Origin: DATAOG01 sp963798075
GTDB taxonomy: Bacteria > Pseudomonadota > Alphaproteobacteria > Geminicoccales > Geminicoccaceae
Assembly: GCA_963798075.1 (NCBI GenBank)
Contig: CAWCRU010000029.1
Coordinates: 186,001 to 250,000, forward strand
DNA length: 64,000 nt
Direction: 5' to 3'
Shown: positions 53,678 through 62,737 of the stretch, one piece after another
Position numbering within the stretch: position 1 is the first letter of the stretch
Layout of the letters: the number at the start of each line of letters is the position of its first letter
The notes under the pieces: generated by a model
The model's database searches: none
Told to the model about the DNA's origin: nothing
The model's input: the letters and a program-made list of their open reading frames with translations, nothing else
Made by a program: the position numbers and the translations under genes

Positions 53678-54934
53678 ATGCGCGGCTATTCGATCGGCGC
53701 CCTGATCCGCCACGCCGTCGCCGGTCACCGCAAATGGCCACGGGCCTGGCGCGACCCGCAGCCGAAGTCCGCCTATGACGTGGTCATCATCGGCGGCGGC
53801 GGCCATGGGCTCGCGACTGCCTACTATCTCGCGAAGAACCACGGCATCACCAGTGTGGCGGTGCTCGAGAAGGGCTGGATCGGCGGCGGCAACACCGGCC
53901 GCAACACGACCATCGTGCGCTCGAACTATCTGCTGCCCGCCAACGCGCTGTTCTACGAGCATTCGCTCAAGCTGTGGGAGGGCCTGAGCCAGGACCTCGG
54001 CTTCAACGTCATGTTCAGCCAGCGCGGCGTGCTCAACCTCGCCCACTCCAAGGCGCAGATGGATGCCTATGCGCGCCGCGGCAACGCCATGCGCCTGAAC
54101 GGCATCGACGCCGAGCTGCTCGACCGCAAGCAGGTGCTCCGGCTCGTGCCCCTGCTCGACGGCAGCGAGCGCGCCCGCTTCCCGATCGAGGGCGGGCTCT
54201 GGCAGGGGCGCGGCGGCACCGCCCGCCACGATGCGGTCGCCTGGGGCTTTGCCCGCGCCGCCGACGCGCTCGGCGTCGACATCATCCAGAACTGCGAGGT
54301 CGCGGGCTTCGAGCGCGCGGGCGAGCGGATCACCGGTGTCAGCACCAGCCGCGGGCAGATCGCGGCCGGCAGGGTCGGGATCGCGGTCGCGGGCCATTCG
54401 GGGCAGGTCGCAGCACTCGCCGGTCTCCGTCTGCCGATCGAGAGCCATCTCCTCCAGGCCTGCGTCTCGGAGCCGCTCAAGCCCGTGATCGACATCGTCG
54501 TGACCTTCGGCGCCGGTCATTTCTACGTCAGCCAGTCGGACAAGGGCGGCCTCGTGTTCGGCGGCGATCTCGACGGCTACAATTCCTATGCCCAGCGCGG
54601 CAACCTGCCGATGATCGAGGAGGTCGTGAGCGCGGGCATCGCGATGATGCCCTGCCTCTCGCGCCTGCGCCTGGTGCGCCATTGGGCGGGGGTCATGGAC
54701 ATGACCATGGACGGCAGTCCGATCATCGCGAGGATGCCGCGCGAGGGGCTCTACCTGAACGGCGGCTGGTGCTACGGCGGCTTCAAGGCGACGCCTGCCT
54801 CGGGCTGGGTGTTCGCCCACACCATCGCCAACGACGCGCCGCACCCCTTGAACCAGGCGTTCTCCCTCGAGCGCTTCGAGACCGGGGCGCTGCTCGACGA
54901 GAAGGGCGCCGGGCCGACGCCCGGCTGGCACTGA
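53678..54934 (+). CDS. soxB: Sarcosine oxidase beta subunit
   Basis: A 418-residue flavoprotein, the standard length. It opens MRGYSIGALIRHAVAGH with the KWPRAW block of SoxB. The FAD-binding motif is VVIIGGGGHGLATAYYLA, and GGGNTGRNTTIVRSNY follows. The likely covalent FMN histidine is His184 in TARHDAVAWGFARA. C-terminal NGGWCYGGFKATPASG is typical. I chose the ATG at 53678 over 53660 because it matches the family N terminus; its ribosome site is weak. First gene of soxBDAG, which oxidises sarcosine to glycine and passes the methyl carbon to tetrahydrofolate. Confidence 0.95.
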   Translation: MRGYSIGALIRHAVAGHRKWPRAWRDPQPKSAYDVVIIGGGGHGLATAYYLAKNHGITSVAVLEKGWIGGGNTGRNTTIVRSNYLLPANALFYEHSLKLWEGLSQDLGFNVMFSQRGVLNLAHSKAQMDAYARRGNAMRLNGIDAELLDRKQVLRLVPLLDGSERARFPIEGGLWQGRGGTARHDAVAWGFARAADALGVDIIQNCEVAGFERAGERITGVSTSRGQIAAGRVGIAVAGHSGQVAALAGLRLPIESHLLQACVSEPLKPVIDIVVTFGAGHFYVSQSDKGGLVFGGDLDGYNSYAQRGNLPMIEEVVSAGIAMMPCLSRLRLVRHWAGVMDMTMDGSPIIARMPREGLYLNGGWCYGGFKATPASGWVFAHTIANDAPHPLNQAFSLERFETGALLDEKGAGPTPGWH

Positions 54935-54961
54935 GCATCGCATGGTCATGGCCCGGGTGCG

Positions 54962-55240
54962 ATGCTGATCCCCTGTCCGTTCTGCGGCGCGCGCGAGCAC
55001 AGCGAGTTCGCCTATGGCGGCGATGCCACGGTCCGCCGGCCGGGCGAGGCCGAGCCCGCCTGGGGACCGGCCTGGCAGGCCTATGTCTACGAGCGCGCCA
55101 ATCCGCGCGGCCCCCACCTCGAATATTGGCAGCACGCCCTCGGCTGCCGGCAATGGCTGGTGGTCGCGCGCGATACGCTGACCCACGAGGTCCTGGACAG
55201 CGTGCTGGCGGAGACCCGCCCCGGGCAGGCGTGCGAATGA
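54962..55240 (+). CDS. soxD: Sarcosine oxidase delta subunit
   Basis: A 92-residue zinc-binding subunit: LIPCPFCG (CxxC at residues 5 and 8) and WQHALGCRQWL (His, Cys) supply the zinc ligands. It lies 27 bases after soxB and overlaps soxA by four bases. Confidence 0.95.
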   Translation: MLIPCPFCGAREHSEFAYGGDATVRRPGEAEPAWGPAWQAYVYERANPRGPHLEYWQHALGCRQWLVVARDTLTHEVLDSVLAETRPGQACE

Positions 55241-58227
55241 GCCAGCCGTTCCGCCTGCCCGAAGGGGGCCTGATCGATCGCAGCCAGAGCCTGCGCTTTC
55301 GGTTCGACGGCCGCGGCCACGAGGGCCATCCGGGCGACAGTCTGGCCTCGGCGTTGCTCGCCAACGGCATCCGGCTGGTCGGCCGGAGCTTCAAATACCA
55401 TCGTCCGCGCGGCATCCTCTCGGCCGGCTCCGAGGAGCCGAACGCGCTGGTCCGCCTCGGCGAAGGCGCCTACGCGGAGCCCAACTGCCGGGCGACCATG
55501 GCGCCGCTGCGGGCGGGCCTGTGCGCCGCCAGCCAGAACTGCTGGCCCACGCTCGCCTTCGATCTCCTCGCGCTGAACGGCCTGCTCAGCCCGATCTTCC
55601 CGGCCGGCTTCTACTACAAGACCTTCAAATGGCCGGCGGTCTTTTGGACCCAGGTCTACGAGCGCCTGATCCGCCGCGCCGCGGGTCTGGGCGAGGCGCC
55701 GCTGGCGCCCAACCCCGATCGCTACGACAAGCGCCACGCCCATTGCGATGTCCTCGTGGTCGGCGGCGGGCCGGCCGGTCTGGCGGCAGCGCTCGCGGCC
55801 GGGCGCGCCGGCGCGCGCGTGATCCTGGTCGACGAGCAGATGCGTCTCGGCGGCCGCCTGCTGGTCGAGCGGCTCGAGATCGAGGGCGCGCCGGCGCTCG
55901 CCTGGGCCGTGCGCACCGAGGCCGAGCTCTCGAGCCTGCCCGAGGTGACGCTCCTGCCGCGGACCACCGCTTTCGGCTACTACGACCACAATCTGGTGGC
56001 GTTGCTCGAGGAGGTCCTCCCCGGCGCGGCCGCGGAGGAACGCCCGCGCCAGCGGCTCTGGACCGTGCGGGCGAACGAGGTGGTGCTGGCGACCGGGTCG
56101 ATCGAGCGGCCGCTCGCCTTTGCCGACAACGACCGGCCAGGGGTCATGCTGGCGGGCGCCGTCCGCAGCTACCTCAACCGATACGCAGTGGCACCGGGTG
56201 CGCGCGCCGTGGTTTTCACTACCGGCGACGACGCCTGGCAGACCGCGCGCGACCTGGTCGCCGCCGGGGTGCCGGTGGCCGCCATGGTCGATGCCCGCAA
56301 CGCTCCGGACCATCCGCTGGCGCCATCGCTGCGCGCTGCCGGCGTCGACACCCTCGCGGGCCACGTGGTCACCCGGGCGCTCGGGGGCGCCGGGCTCGCG
56401 GCGGTCGAGGTCATGCGCCTCGAGCCGGGCGGCGTGACCGGCGCGGCGCGGCGGATCGACTGCGACCTCCTGGCGATCTCGGGGGGCTGGCAGCCCGCTG
56501 TTCACCTGCACAGCCAGACCGGGGCGCGGCCCGTCTACGACCCGGAGCTGCAGGCGTTCCGACCGGGCGAGCCGCGCCAGCGCGAACGCTCCGCGGGCGC
56601 CGCCGCCGGCCATCTGGCGCTCGCCGCCTGCCTTGAGACCGGCTTTGCGGCCGGCGCCGCCGCCGCTGCTGCGGCCGGCCACGGCGATGGGGTCCCGCCG
56701 CCGGCGCCCGAGTGCGCGGCCGAGCCGTTGCGCCCGGGCCTCGATCTTTGGGCGGTGCCGGCAGCGGGCAAGGCCGGCAAGTCCTTCGTCGACTTCCAGA
56801 ACGACGTCACCGTCGAGGACGTGGCGCTCGCCCATCGCGAAGGCTACCGCTCGGTCGAGCACCTGAAGCGCTACACGACGCTCGGCATGGGCACCGATCA
56901 GGGCAAGACCGGCAACCTTGTCGGCCTCGCCCTGATGGCCGGGCTCGAGGGCCAGCCGCTCGAGGCGGTCGGCACCACCACCTTTCGCCCGCCCTATGTG
57001 CCGGTGACGCTGGGCGCGCTCGCCGGTGCCGAGGTCGGCGCCCATTTCCGCCCGCTGCGTCTGACGCCGATGCACGACTGGCACACTGCGGCCGGCGCGG
57101 AATTCATCGACGCCGGGCTCTGGCGGCGGCCCCGCTACTATCCGCGCCCGGGCGAGGACCTGCTCGCGGCCACCCTGCGCGAGGCGCGTGCGGTCCGCGA
57201 GAGCGTCGGCCTGGTCGACGTGTCGCCGCTCGGCAAGATCGACGTCCAGGGCCCCGATGCCGCCCTGTTCCTCGATCGCCTCTACTGCAACCCGCTCAGA
57301 CGGCTCGCGGTCGGCAAGGCGCGCTACGGCCTGATGCTGCGCGAGGACGGCATGGTGCTCGACGACGGCACCGTCTCGCGCCTGGGCGAGACCACCTACT
57401 ACGTCACCACGACCACCGCCAATGCCGCGCTGGTCATGGCGCACATGGAGTTCCACCGCCAGGCGGTCTGGCCGGAGCTCGCGGTCGAGGTCACGAGCAT
57501 CACCGATCAGTGGGCCGGCATGGCGCTCGCCGGGCCGCAGAGCCGGGCCCTGCTCGGGCGCGCCGCGGGCGGCGCCGACGTCAGCGACGCGGCGCTGCCG
57601 TTCATGGGAGTGATGGCGGCGACGATCGCCGGCTGCCCGGTGCGCCTGTTCCGGATCAGCTTCTCGGGCGAGCTCGCCTACGAGATCCACACGCCAGCGG
57701 ACTACGGCACGCGGGTCTGGCAGGCGGTGTTCGAGGCCGGCGCCAGCCAGCAGATCGTCGCCTACGGCACCGAGGCGATGGGCGCGCTCCGGATCGAGAA
57801 GGGCCATGTCGCCGGCGCCGAGCTCGATGGCCGCACGACGCCCATGGATCTCGGTCTCGGCCGCATGGTCAGCCGCAACAAGGACTACGTCGGCCGCGCC
57901 GCCCTCGATCGGCCGGCCCAGGCCGACCCGATGCGGCCGCGCCTGGTGGGCCTCGTCGCGAAGGACGGCCGTTCGTCGATCCGGAGCGGCGCCCAGATCG
58001 TCGCCGAGCCGGCCGCGCGGCCGCCGGTCGCCATGCAGGGCCACGTCACCTCGGCCGACTTCAGCCCGACGCTCGAGCAGCCGATCGCGCTCGCCCTGGT
58101 TGCGGGCGGTCCCGAGCGCAAGGGCGAGACGCTCTACGCCGCCTATCCGCTGCGCGGCCAGGCGACCGAGGTGATCGTCACCGACCCGGTCTTCGTCGAC
58201 CCCGAAGGCCGCCGGCTCCATGGCTGA
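55237..58227 (+). CDS. soxA: Sarcosine oxidase alpha subunit
   Basis: A 996-residue subunit. The N-terminal 2Fe2S-fold domain (FRFDGRGHEGHPGDSLASALL) is followed by the FAD/NAD-binding region VLVVGGGPAGLAAALAAGRAG and the C-terminal aminomethyltransferase (GcvT-like) domain, with LLREDG-type MLREDGMVLDDGTVSRLG and YEIHTPADYG, which binds tetrahydrofolate. The start at 55237 overlaps the soxD stop (ATGA). The reading frame extends upstream through soxB without a stop, but this is a GC artefact. Confidence 0.95.
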   Translation: MSQPFRLPEGGLIDRSQSLRFRFDGRGHEGHPGDSLASALLANGIRLVGRSFKYHRPRGILSAGSEEPNALVRLGEGAYAEPNCRATMAPLRAGLCAASQNCWPTLAFDLLALNGLLSPIFPAGFYYKTFKWPAVFWTQVYERLIRRAAGLGEAPLAPNPDRYDKRHAHCDVLVVGGGPAGLAAALAAGRAGARVILVDEQMRLGGRLLVERLEIEGAPALAWAVRTEAELSSLPEVTLLPRTTAFGYYDHNLVALLEEVLPGAAAEERPRQRLWTVRANEVVLATGSIERPLAFADNDRPGVMLAGAVRSYLNRYAVAPGARAVVFTTGDDAWQTARDLVAAGVPVAAMVDARNAPDHPLAPSLRAAGVDTLAGHVVTRALGGAGLAAVEVMRLEPGGVTGAARRIDCDLLAISGGWQPAVHLHSQTGARPVYDPELQAFRPGEPRQRERSAGAAAGHLALAACLETGFAAGAAAAAAAGHGDGVPPPAPECAAEPLRPGLDLWAVPAAGKAGKSFVDFQNDVTVEDVALAHREGYRSVEHLKRYTTLGMGTDQGKTGNLVGLALMAGLEGQPLEAVGTTTFRPPYVPVTLGALAGAEVGAHFRPLRLTPMHDWHTAAGAEFIDAGLWRRPRYYPRPGEDLLAATLREARAVRESVGLVDVSPLGKIDVQGPDAALFLDRLYCNPLRRLAVGKARYGLMLREDGMVLDDGTVSRLGETTYYVTTTTANAALVMAHMEFHRQAVWPELAVEVTSITDQWAGMALAGPQSRALLGRAAGGADVSDAALPFMGVMAATIAGCPVRLFRISFSGELAYEIHTPADYGTRVWQAVFEAGASQQIVAYGTEAMGALRIEKGHVAGAELDGRTTPMDLGLGRMVSRNKDYVGRAALDRPAQADPMRPRLVGLVAKDGRSSIRSGAQIVAEPAARPPVAMQGHVTSADFSPTLEQPIALALVAGGPERKGETLYAAYPLRGQATEVIVTDPVFVDPEGRRLHG

Positions 58228-58843
58228 CCCCGGCAGCCCGCTGCCGCGGCCGTCGGCGCTCGGGGATCTGCTGGCCCGGCACCAGAAGGGACCGCGCGCC
58301 GCGCCGCCGATGGTGCGCTTGAGCGAGCGGTCCGCGCGCGTGCTCTGGCAGATCGCCGCCTGGCGCGCGGGCGATGTGGCAGCGCTCGGCCCCATCGTCG
58401 CCGAGCATCTGCGCCTGACCCTGCCCGAGGCACCCGATGTCGGCGGCGACGACGGCGTGGTCGCGTTTCAGGTCGCGCCGCGTCGCTGGTGGCTGGTGGC
58501 GCCTGCGGCCGGGCGTGCGCTCGACGCGGCACTCGCGGACGCCCTGGCCGGACGCGCGGCGCTGACCGATCTCAGCCACGCCCGGACCCTGCTCCGCCTG
58601 AGCGGACCCGCCAGCCGGAGCACGCTGGCAAAGCTCTGCCGGATCGACCTGCATCCGCAGGCTTTCCCGCCCGGACGCGCCGTGCAGACCCCGCTCGGGC
58701 AGGTCGCAGCACTGATTCACGCGGTCGACGCGAGCCCTGGCTTCGATCTCTACCTGCCGCGCTCGCTCGCGCGCAGCGCCGCCTTGAGCCTGATCGACGC
58801 CGCGAGCGAGTTCGGCGTTGCGCTCGGCGGCGCGGCCGACTGA
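58220..58843 (+). CDS. soxG: Sarcosine oxidase gamma subunit
   Basis: A 207-residue subunit of the GcvT-related SoxG family, with LVAPAAGRALDAALADAL, LTDLSHARTLLRLSGPASR and the C-terminal DASPGFDLYLPRSLARS. It overlaps soxA by eight bases and completes the soxBDAG set. Genes for glycine/serine and folate metabolism that often accompany it are not adjacent. Confidence 0.9.
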   Translation: MADPGSPLPRPSALGDLLARHQKGPRAAPPMVRLSERSARVLWQIAAWRAGDVAALGPIVAEHLRLTLPEAPDVGGDDGVVAFQVAPRRWWLVAPAAGRALDAALADALAGRAALTDLSHARTLLRLSGPASRSTLAKLCRIDLHPQAFPPGRAVQTPLGQVAALIHAVDASPGFDLYLPRSLARSAALSLIDAASEFGVALGGAAD

Positions 58844-58886
58844 CGAGGCCGGCCCTCCGCTTCGACCGCTCGCGGCGCGGGCGGAC

Positions 58887-58961
58887 TGGCTGGGGCGGCA
58901 GGATTCGAACCTGCGAATGCCGGATCCAAAGTCCGGTGCCTTACCGCTTGGCGACGCCCCA
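58887..58961 (-). tRNA. tRNA-Gln (anticodon TTG)
   Basis: On the minus strand the 7-bp acceptor stem TGGGGCG pairs with CGCCCCA, followed by discriminator G and an encoded CCA. The anticodon loop is CTTTGGA with anticodon TTG, and the T-loop GTTCGAATC is present. The coordinates include CCA (75 bases). It lies between soxG and the SAM hydrolase gene. Confidence 0.95.
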
Positions 58962-59005
58962 ATGCGCGCTCGAAGGATAGGCCGAGTGTTAAGGCCAGGC
59001 AACTC

Positions 59006-59734
59006 TCAGGCGGGCAGGCGGACCCGGAGCGGGCTGCCGGGGGAGAGCCCGAGGCGTGCGGCCGCGCTGCCGCCGTTGATCGCGATCTCGGCGAGACCGT
59101 TGGCGTTGGCGTACCAGAGCGGCTCGCCCGGCGGCACATCGCCGAACGTGCGGCCGTGGCGGAGACGCTGGCCGCCGACCTCGAGCTCGGTGCCGGGAGC
59201 GAGGGTTGCGGCGCGCAGGCCGGTCATGGCATTGCCGAAGTGGTCGACGTAGACGATTTCGGCCAGATCGTCCGGCCAGTCGGGGTAGCGCATCGGCGCG
59301 AGCTCGAGCCCGGACGGGGGCTCGCCCTGCGCGAGGCGCGCCGCGACCGGCGCGAACAGGTCGCGGCCGTGGAAAGTCGCCGAGAGCGCCGCCGGCCGCC
59401 AGGTGATCCCGAAGCAGCGAGCCTGCCGCGCGCGCCGCAGCACGAGCTCGAACAGGCCGTTGTCGGGCCCGACGAAGCGCTTGCCGTCGGCCTCGACCAC
59501 GAGCGCCGCGCGCGCCCCGCCGACACCGGGATCGACCACCGCGAGGACCACGTCGTCCGGCTCGAACCAGGGGGCGTAGGCAGCGAGCAGATAGGCCGCA
59601 AGGCGGGGCGCGAAAGCCGGCAGATCGGCGAACAGATCGATGACCGGCACCGCCGGCGCGCCGCGCGCGAGCACCGCCTTGACCTGCCCGATGTAGGGGC
59701 CCTCGAGGCCGAAGTCGGTGCACAAAAGGATCAT
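59006..59734 (-). CDS. S-adenosyl-L-methionine hydrolase (adenosine-forming)/SAM hydroxide adenosyltransferase
   Basis: A 242-residue DUF62-family enzyme, which splits SAM into adenosine and methionine. It shows LLCTDFGLEGPYIGQVKAV, VVDPGVGGARAALVVE, VGPDNGLFELVLR and YVDHFGNAMTGLR, with the C-terminal barrel (PGEPLWYANANGLAEIAING). The ATG at 59734 overlaps the ispE stop by four bases. Confidence 0.9.
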   Translation of the reverse strand: MILLCTDFGLEGPYIGQVKAVLARGAPAVPVIDLFADLPAFAPRLAAYLLAAYAPWFEPDDVVLAVVDPGVGGARAALVVEADGKRFVGPDNGLFELVLRRARQARCFGITWRPAALSATFHGRDLFAPVAARLAQGEPPSGLELAPMRYPDWPDDLAEIVYVDHFGNAMTGLRAATLAPGTELEVGGQRLRHGRTFGDVPPGEPLWYANANGLAEIAINGGSAAARLGLSPGSPLRVRLPA

Positions 59735-60594
59735 GAGCGCGCCACCGGGCTGCAGGCGACCCACCAGTCCGGCCGCGCCCGCCGCACTGCCTTCGCCGCG
59801 GCCTCGAGCGCGGCCGGGTCCGCGAACAGGCCAAAGCAGGTGGCGCCGCTCCCGGACATGCGCGCGAGCTCGCAGCCAGGCTGGGCCGCGAGCACCGCGA
59901 GCGCCGCCCCGATCGCCGGCTCCAGGCGGCGCGCGGGCGCCTCCAGATGATTGGCGCGCGCCCGCAGCCAGGCGATCAGTTCGGTCCGGCCCGTTGGCGG
60001 CGGGCCCTGTTCCGGGATCGCTGGCGGCAGCGGGCCAAGCTCCTTGAACACCGCCGCCGTCGCCAGCGGCCGGTTGGGGTTGACCAGCAGCAGCCAGAGC
60101 GGCGGCAGGCCCTCGAGCCGCTCGAGCCGCTCGCCGATGCCGCGCATGCGGGCCGGGCGGCCGGCGAGGCAGACCGGCACGTCGGCGCCGAGATCGCGCG
60201 CCAGCGGCAGCAGGTCGCCGTCCCCGAGGTCGAGCCGCCAGAGCCGGTTCAGCCCGCGCAGGGCGGCGGCCGCATCGCCCGAGCCGCCGCCCAGACCCGC
60301 GGCCACCGGCAGATTCTTTCCCAGCCGGATGCGCGCCGTCGCCATCCGACCGGCATGGCCGGCCAGCCGGCGCGCCGCCCGCAGGACCAGATTGTCGGGC
60401 GCATGGGCGAGCGACCGGGCGAACGGGCCGCCGAGCTCCAGGGTCAGACGATCGGCCGCCTCGAAGCGCAGGACGTCCGCCGGCGATCCGAACACGACCA
60501 CGCTGTCGAGCTCGTGATAGCCGTCGCGCCGCCGGCCGGTGATGCAGAGGTCGAGGTTGATCTTGGCCGGCGCCGCCTCTTCGATCAGCTCCAT
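59731..60594 (-). CDS. ispE: 4-diphosphocytidyl-2-C-methyl-D-erythritol kinase
   Basis: A 287-residue GHMP kinase of the MEP isoprenoid pathway. It opens ELIEEAAPAKINLDL with the substrate-binding RRRDGYHELDSVV. The ATP loop PVAAGLGGGSGDAAAAL and the C-terminal MSGSGATCFGLF are intact. I chose the ATG at 60592-60594; the frame remains open upstream into the TPR gene. It is 29 bases downstream of the TPR lipoprotein gene. Confidence 0.94.
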   Translation of the reverse strand: MELIEEAAPAKINLDLCITGRRRDGYHELDSVVVFGSPADVLRFEAADRLTLELGGPFARSLAHAPDNLVLRAARRLAGHAGRMATARIRLGKNLPVAAGLGGGSGDAAAALRGLNRLWRLDLGDGDLLPLARDLGADVPVCLAGRPARMRGIGERLERLEGLPPLWLLLVNPNRPLATAAVFKELGPLPPAIPEQGPPPTGRTELIAWLRARANHLEAPARRLEPAIGAALAVLAAQPGCELARMSGSGATCFGLFADPAALEAAAKAVRRARPDWWVACSPVARS

Positions 60595-60623
60595 CGTTCG
60601 TTGCGGGTTGGCCCGGATCCCCG

Positions 60624-62393
60624 CTACGACCGGTTGTGCTCCCGCTCCGGCAGACCGGAGCGCAGCTTCTGCTCGATTTCGGCGACCGCATCCTGGTCCG
60701 GGTCGAGGCTCAGTGCCCGGTGCCATTGAAAACGCGCCTCGCGCTCGCGGCCGACCCGCCAGTAGGCATCGCCCAGATGATCGTTGATCGTCGGGTCGCC
60801 GGGCTCGAGCTCGACGGCGCGCTCCAGTTTCTCGACCGCGTTGTTGAACTCGCCGAGCCGGAAATACACCCAACCCAGGCTGTCGACGATGTAGCCGTCG
60901 TTGGGTCGGAGCTCGACGGCCCGGTTGAGCATGCCCTTGGCCCGGTCGAGGTTCATGCCCTGGTCGACCCAGCTGTAGCCGAGATAGTTGAGCACGTAGG
61001 GCTGCTCGGGCTCGAGCTCGAGGGCGTGCAGGAAATCCGCTTCAGCCTGCGGCCAGCGCTTGGTCCGCTCGTAGGTGATGCCGCGGGCGTAGAACAAGGA
61101 CCAGTTCTCGGGCTCGGGCGTCTTGATGCGCGCGATCGCCCGGCTGTAGGCAGTCTCGGCGCGAGCATAGTCCTCGTCGGCGCGCGCCAGATCGGCAAGC
61201 TCAACCAGCGCCTCGATGCGCTCGGGCTGGGCGTCCGCGAGCTGCTCGAGCAGCTGATAGCACTCGTCCTTGCGATCCAGCGTGTGCAGGGTGCGCGCCA
61301 TCCTGAGCTTGGCGGTATAGCCGAGCGGCGAGTTGTCCGCGACCGCCTGATAGGCGGCGATCGCGCCCTCGAGGTTGTCCTGCTCGGCCAGGATGTCGGC
61401 GATCAGGAGCGCGGACTCGGCCAGATCGGGGCGCAGATACATCGCCAAACGTGCGTAGACGATGGCGCGCGAGTTGCCGCGTTCCTGGTGCAGGGCCTCG
61501 GCGATCCCGAGCAGGGCGTCCGCCATGCCGCCTGTGGCATCGATGAAGGGCGGCACCGGCGAGCCGCCGGCCTCGAGCGTCGCCAGCAGGTCGGCCAGGA
61601 CCGGCAGCTCGCGTCCGTCGGCCATCTGCTCGCGGACCGCCTCGATCGCCTTGGCGCGCTCGCCGTGACGGCTCAGGATGCTGACATAGGCCTGGACGAT
61701 CCGGACCGGGGCCGGGCCGTTCTCGGGCATCGCCTCGCCGAGGGCGGCCGCGGCGGCATCGGTGCGGCCGCCAAGATCGAGCATCATGGCCTTGTGGTAG
61801 CCGTTCAAGGGGCCGAGCGACTCGGCTTGCGCAAGCCGTGCGAGGGCGTCGTCGGTGGCACTCGGGCCGCCCTGGCCGAACACCGCCCAGGCGTCGAGGA
61901 AGGGTGCCGTGAGGCCGGCGATGCCCTCGGCCCCCAGCCCCTTCAATGGCGCCCGCGCGGCCGTGAACTTGCCGGCCCGAGCCTGCTCTATGGCCTGGAG
62001 CAGGCGCGCCTCGTCGGCCTCGGGGTCGCGCTTCACGAGCTGCTTGGCCTGCTCGAGCGCGGCATCGTAGCGGCCGCTCGCCAGGCTCAGCAGGAAGAGC
62101 TGGCGCAGCAGATCGAGATTGTCCGGATCGGCGGCCAGCGCGCGCCCGAAGTAGTCCGCCGCTTCGGCCAGGTGGCCGCTGTCGACCGCGAAGTTGCCGG
62201 CCAGATAATCGCCGGGCGCGGTGTTGAAGTTGGTGTCCGGTACGCCCGCGACGGCAGTATCGGAAAGACCGGCAAGGCCGGTATGGGTGGGCGAGCTCTG
62301 CGCCCCGCAGGCGACCACGGCGAGCGCGAGCAGGGCCCCGCCGAGGCGGGCGTGGCTGAGCAGGCGACGGGTCGAAGACAGCAGATCGGTCAT
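60624..62393 (-). CDS. TPR-repeat lipoprotein
   Basis: A 589-residue protein with a signal peptide ending in a lipobox (LAVVAC, Cys near residue 29). Tandem TPRs follow from about residue 65 (YLAGNFAVDSGHLAEAADYF) to the C terminus, with canonical units at YVLNYLGYSWVDQGMNLDRA, DSLGWVYFRLGEFNNAVEKL and DHLGDAYWRVGREREARFQW. It is probably an outer-membrane or periplasmic assembly scaffold. The start at 62393 has AGGA upstream. An upstream neighbour of ispE in many alphaproteobacteria. It may be cotranscribed with ispE and the SAM hydrolase gene. Confidence 0.88.
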   Translation of the reverse strand: MTDLLSSTRRLLSHARLGGALLALAVVACGAQSSPTHTGLAGLSDTAVAGVPDTNFNTAPGDYLAGNFAVDSGHLAEAADYFGRALAADPDNLDLLRQLFLLSLASGRYDAALEQAKQLVKRDPEADEARLLQAIEQARAGKFTAARAPLKGLGAEGIAGLTAPFLDAWAVFGQGGPSATDDALARLAQAESLGPLNGYHKAMMLDLGGRTDAAAAALGEAMPENGPAPVRIVQAYVSILSRHGERAKAIEAVREQMADGRELPVLADLLATLEAGGSPVPPFIDATGGMADALLGIAEALHQERGNSRAIVYARLAMYLRPDLAESALLIADILAEQDNLEGAIAAYQAVADNSPLGYTAKLRMARTLHTLDRKDECYQLLEQLADAQPERIEALVELADLARADEDYARAETAYSRAIARIKTPEPENWSLFYARGITYERTKRWPQAEADFLHALELEPEQPYVLNYLGYSWVDQGMNLDRAKGMLNRAVELRPNDGYIVDSLGWVYFRLGEFNNAVEKLERAVELEPGDPTINDHLGDAYWRVGREREARFQWHRALSLDPDQDAVAEIEQKLRSGLPEREHNRS

Positions 62394-62530
62394 GAACGCT
62401 TCCTGCGGCCGCCCACCCCGCGGCGAGCCGGGCGAAGGCTCACCGGCCTTGACGGACGGTGCGCCGGCCGGCATGGAACACGCAGCCGCGCGACCCCGCC
62501 GGGGCCATCGGCGGTTTCAGGAGTGGAGCG

Positions 62531-62731
62531 ATGCTGCGTACCAAGAGCAAGAACGACCCCAGCGCCCGCGGTGCCGCCGACGAGGGCAAGACCTTCGACG
62601 GCAAGAAGGTCAAGCCGGTGTTGTACGTCGGCACGGCGGTTGGCCATGGCCGTTACATAGCGGCGCAGGATGAGGGCGGCAAGCTGATCATGGACCGCGA
62701 CGGCAAACCGATCGCGTTTCGCAACGTCTGA
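62531..62731 (+). CDS. Conserved 66-residue protein, unknown function
   Basis: A small basic protein with a Lys-rich N terminus (MLRTKSKNDPSARGA) and a beta-rich C-terminal half, VLYVGTAVGHGRYIAAQDEG then IMDRDGKPIAFRNV. The start at 62531 follows GGAG. I recognise it only as a type recurring in alphaproteobacteria, not by function. It is divergent from the TPR lipoprotein and convergent with the MFS gene. Confidence 0.6.
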   Translation: MLRTKSKNDPSARGAADEGKTFDGKKVKPVLYVGTAVGHGRYIAAQDEGGKLIMDRDGKPIAFRNV

Positions 62732-62737
62732 GGCCGC

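Noticed and set aside
53974..58227. 1417-residue frame covering soxB (out of frame), soxD and soxA
   Set aside because: Only the part from 55237 is SoxA; the upstream extension overlaps soxB and soxD in another frame.
55087..58395. 1102-residue minus-strand frame opposite soxA
   Set aside because: Antisense artefact; composition rich in Arg, Gly, His and Gln without pattern.
58887..58961. tRNA-Gln as an integration site
   Set aside because: No duplicated tRNA 3' end, integrase or foreign-looking genes nearby.
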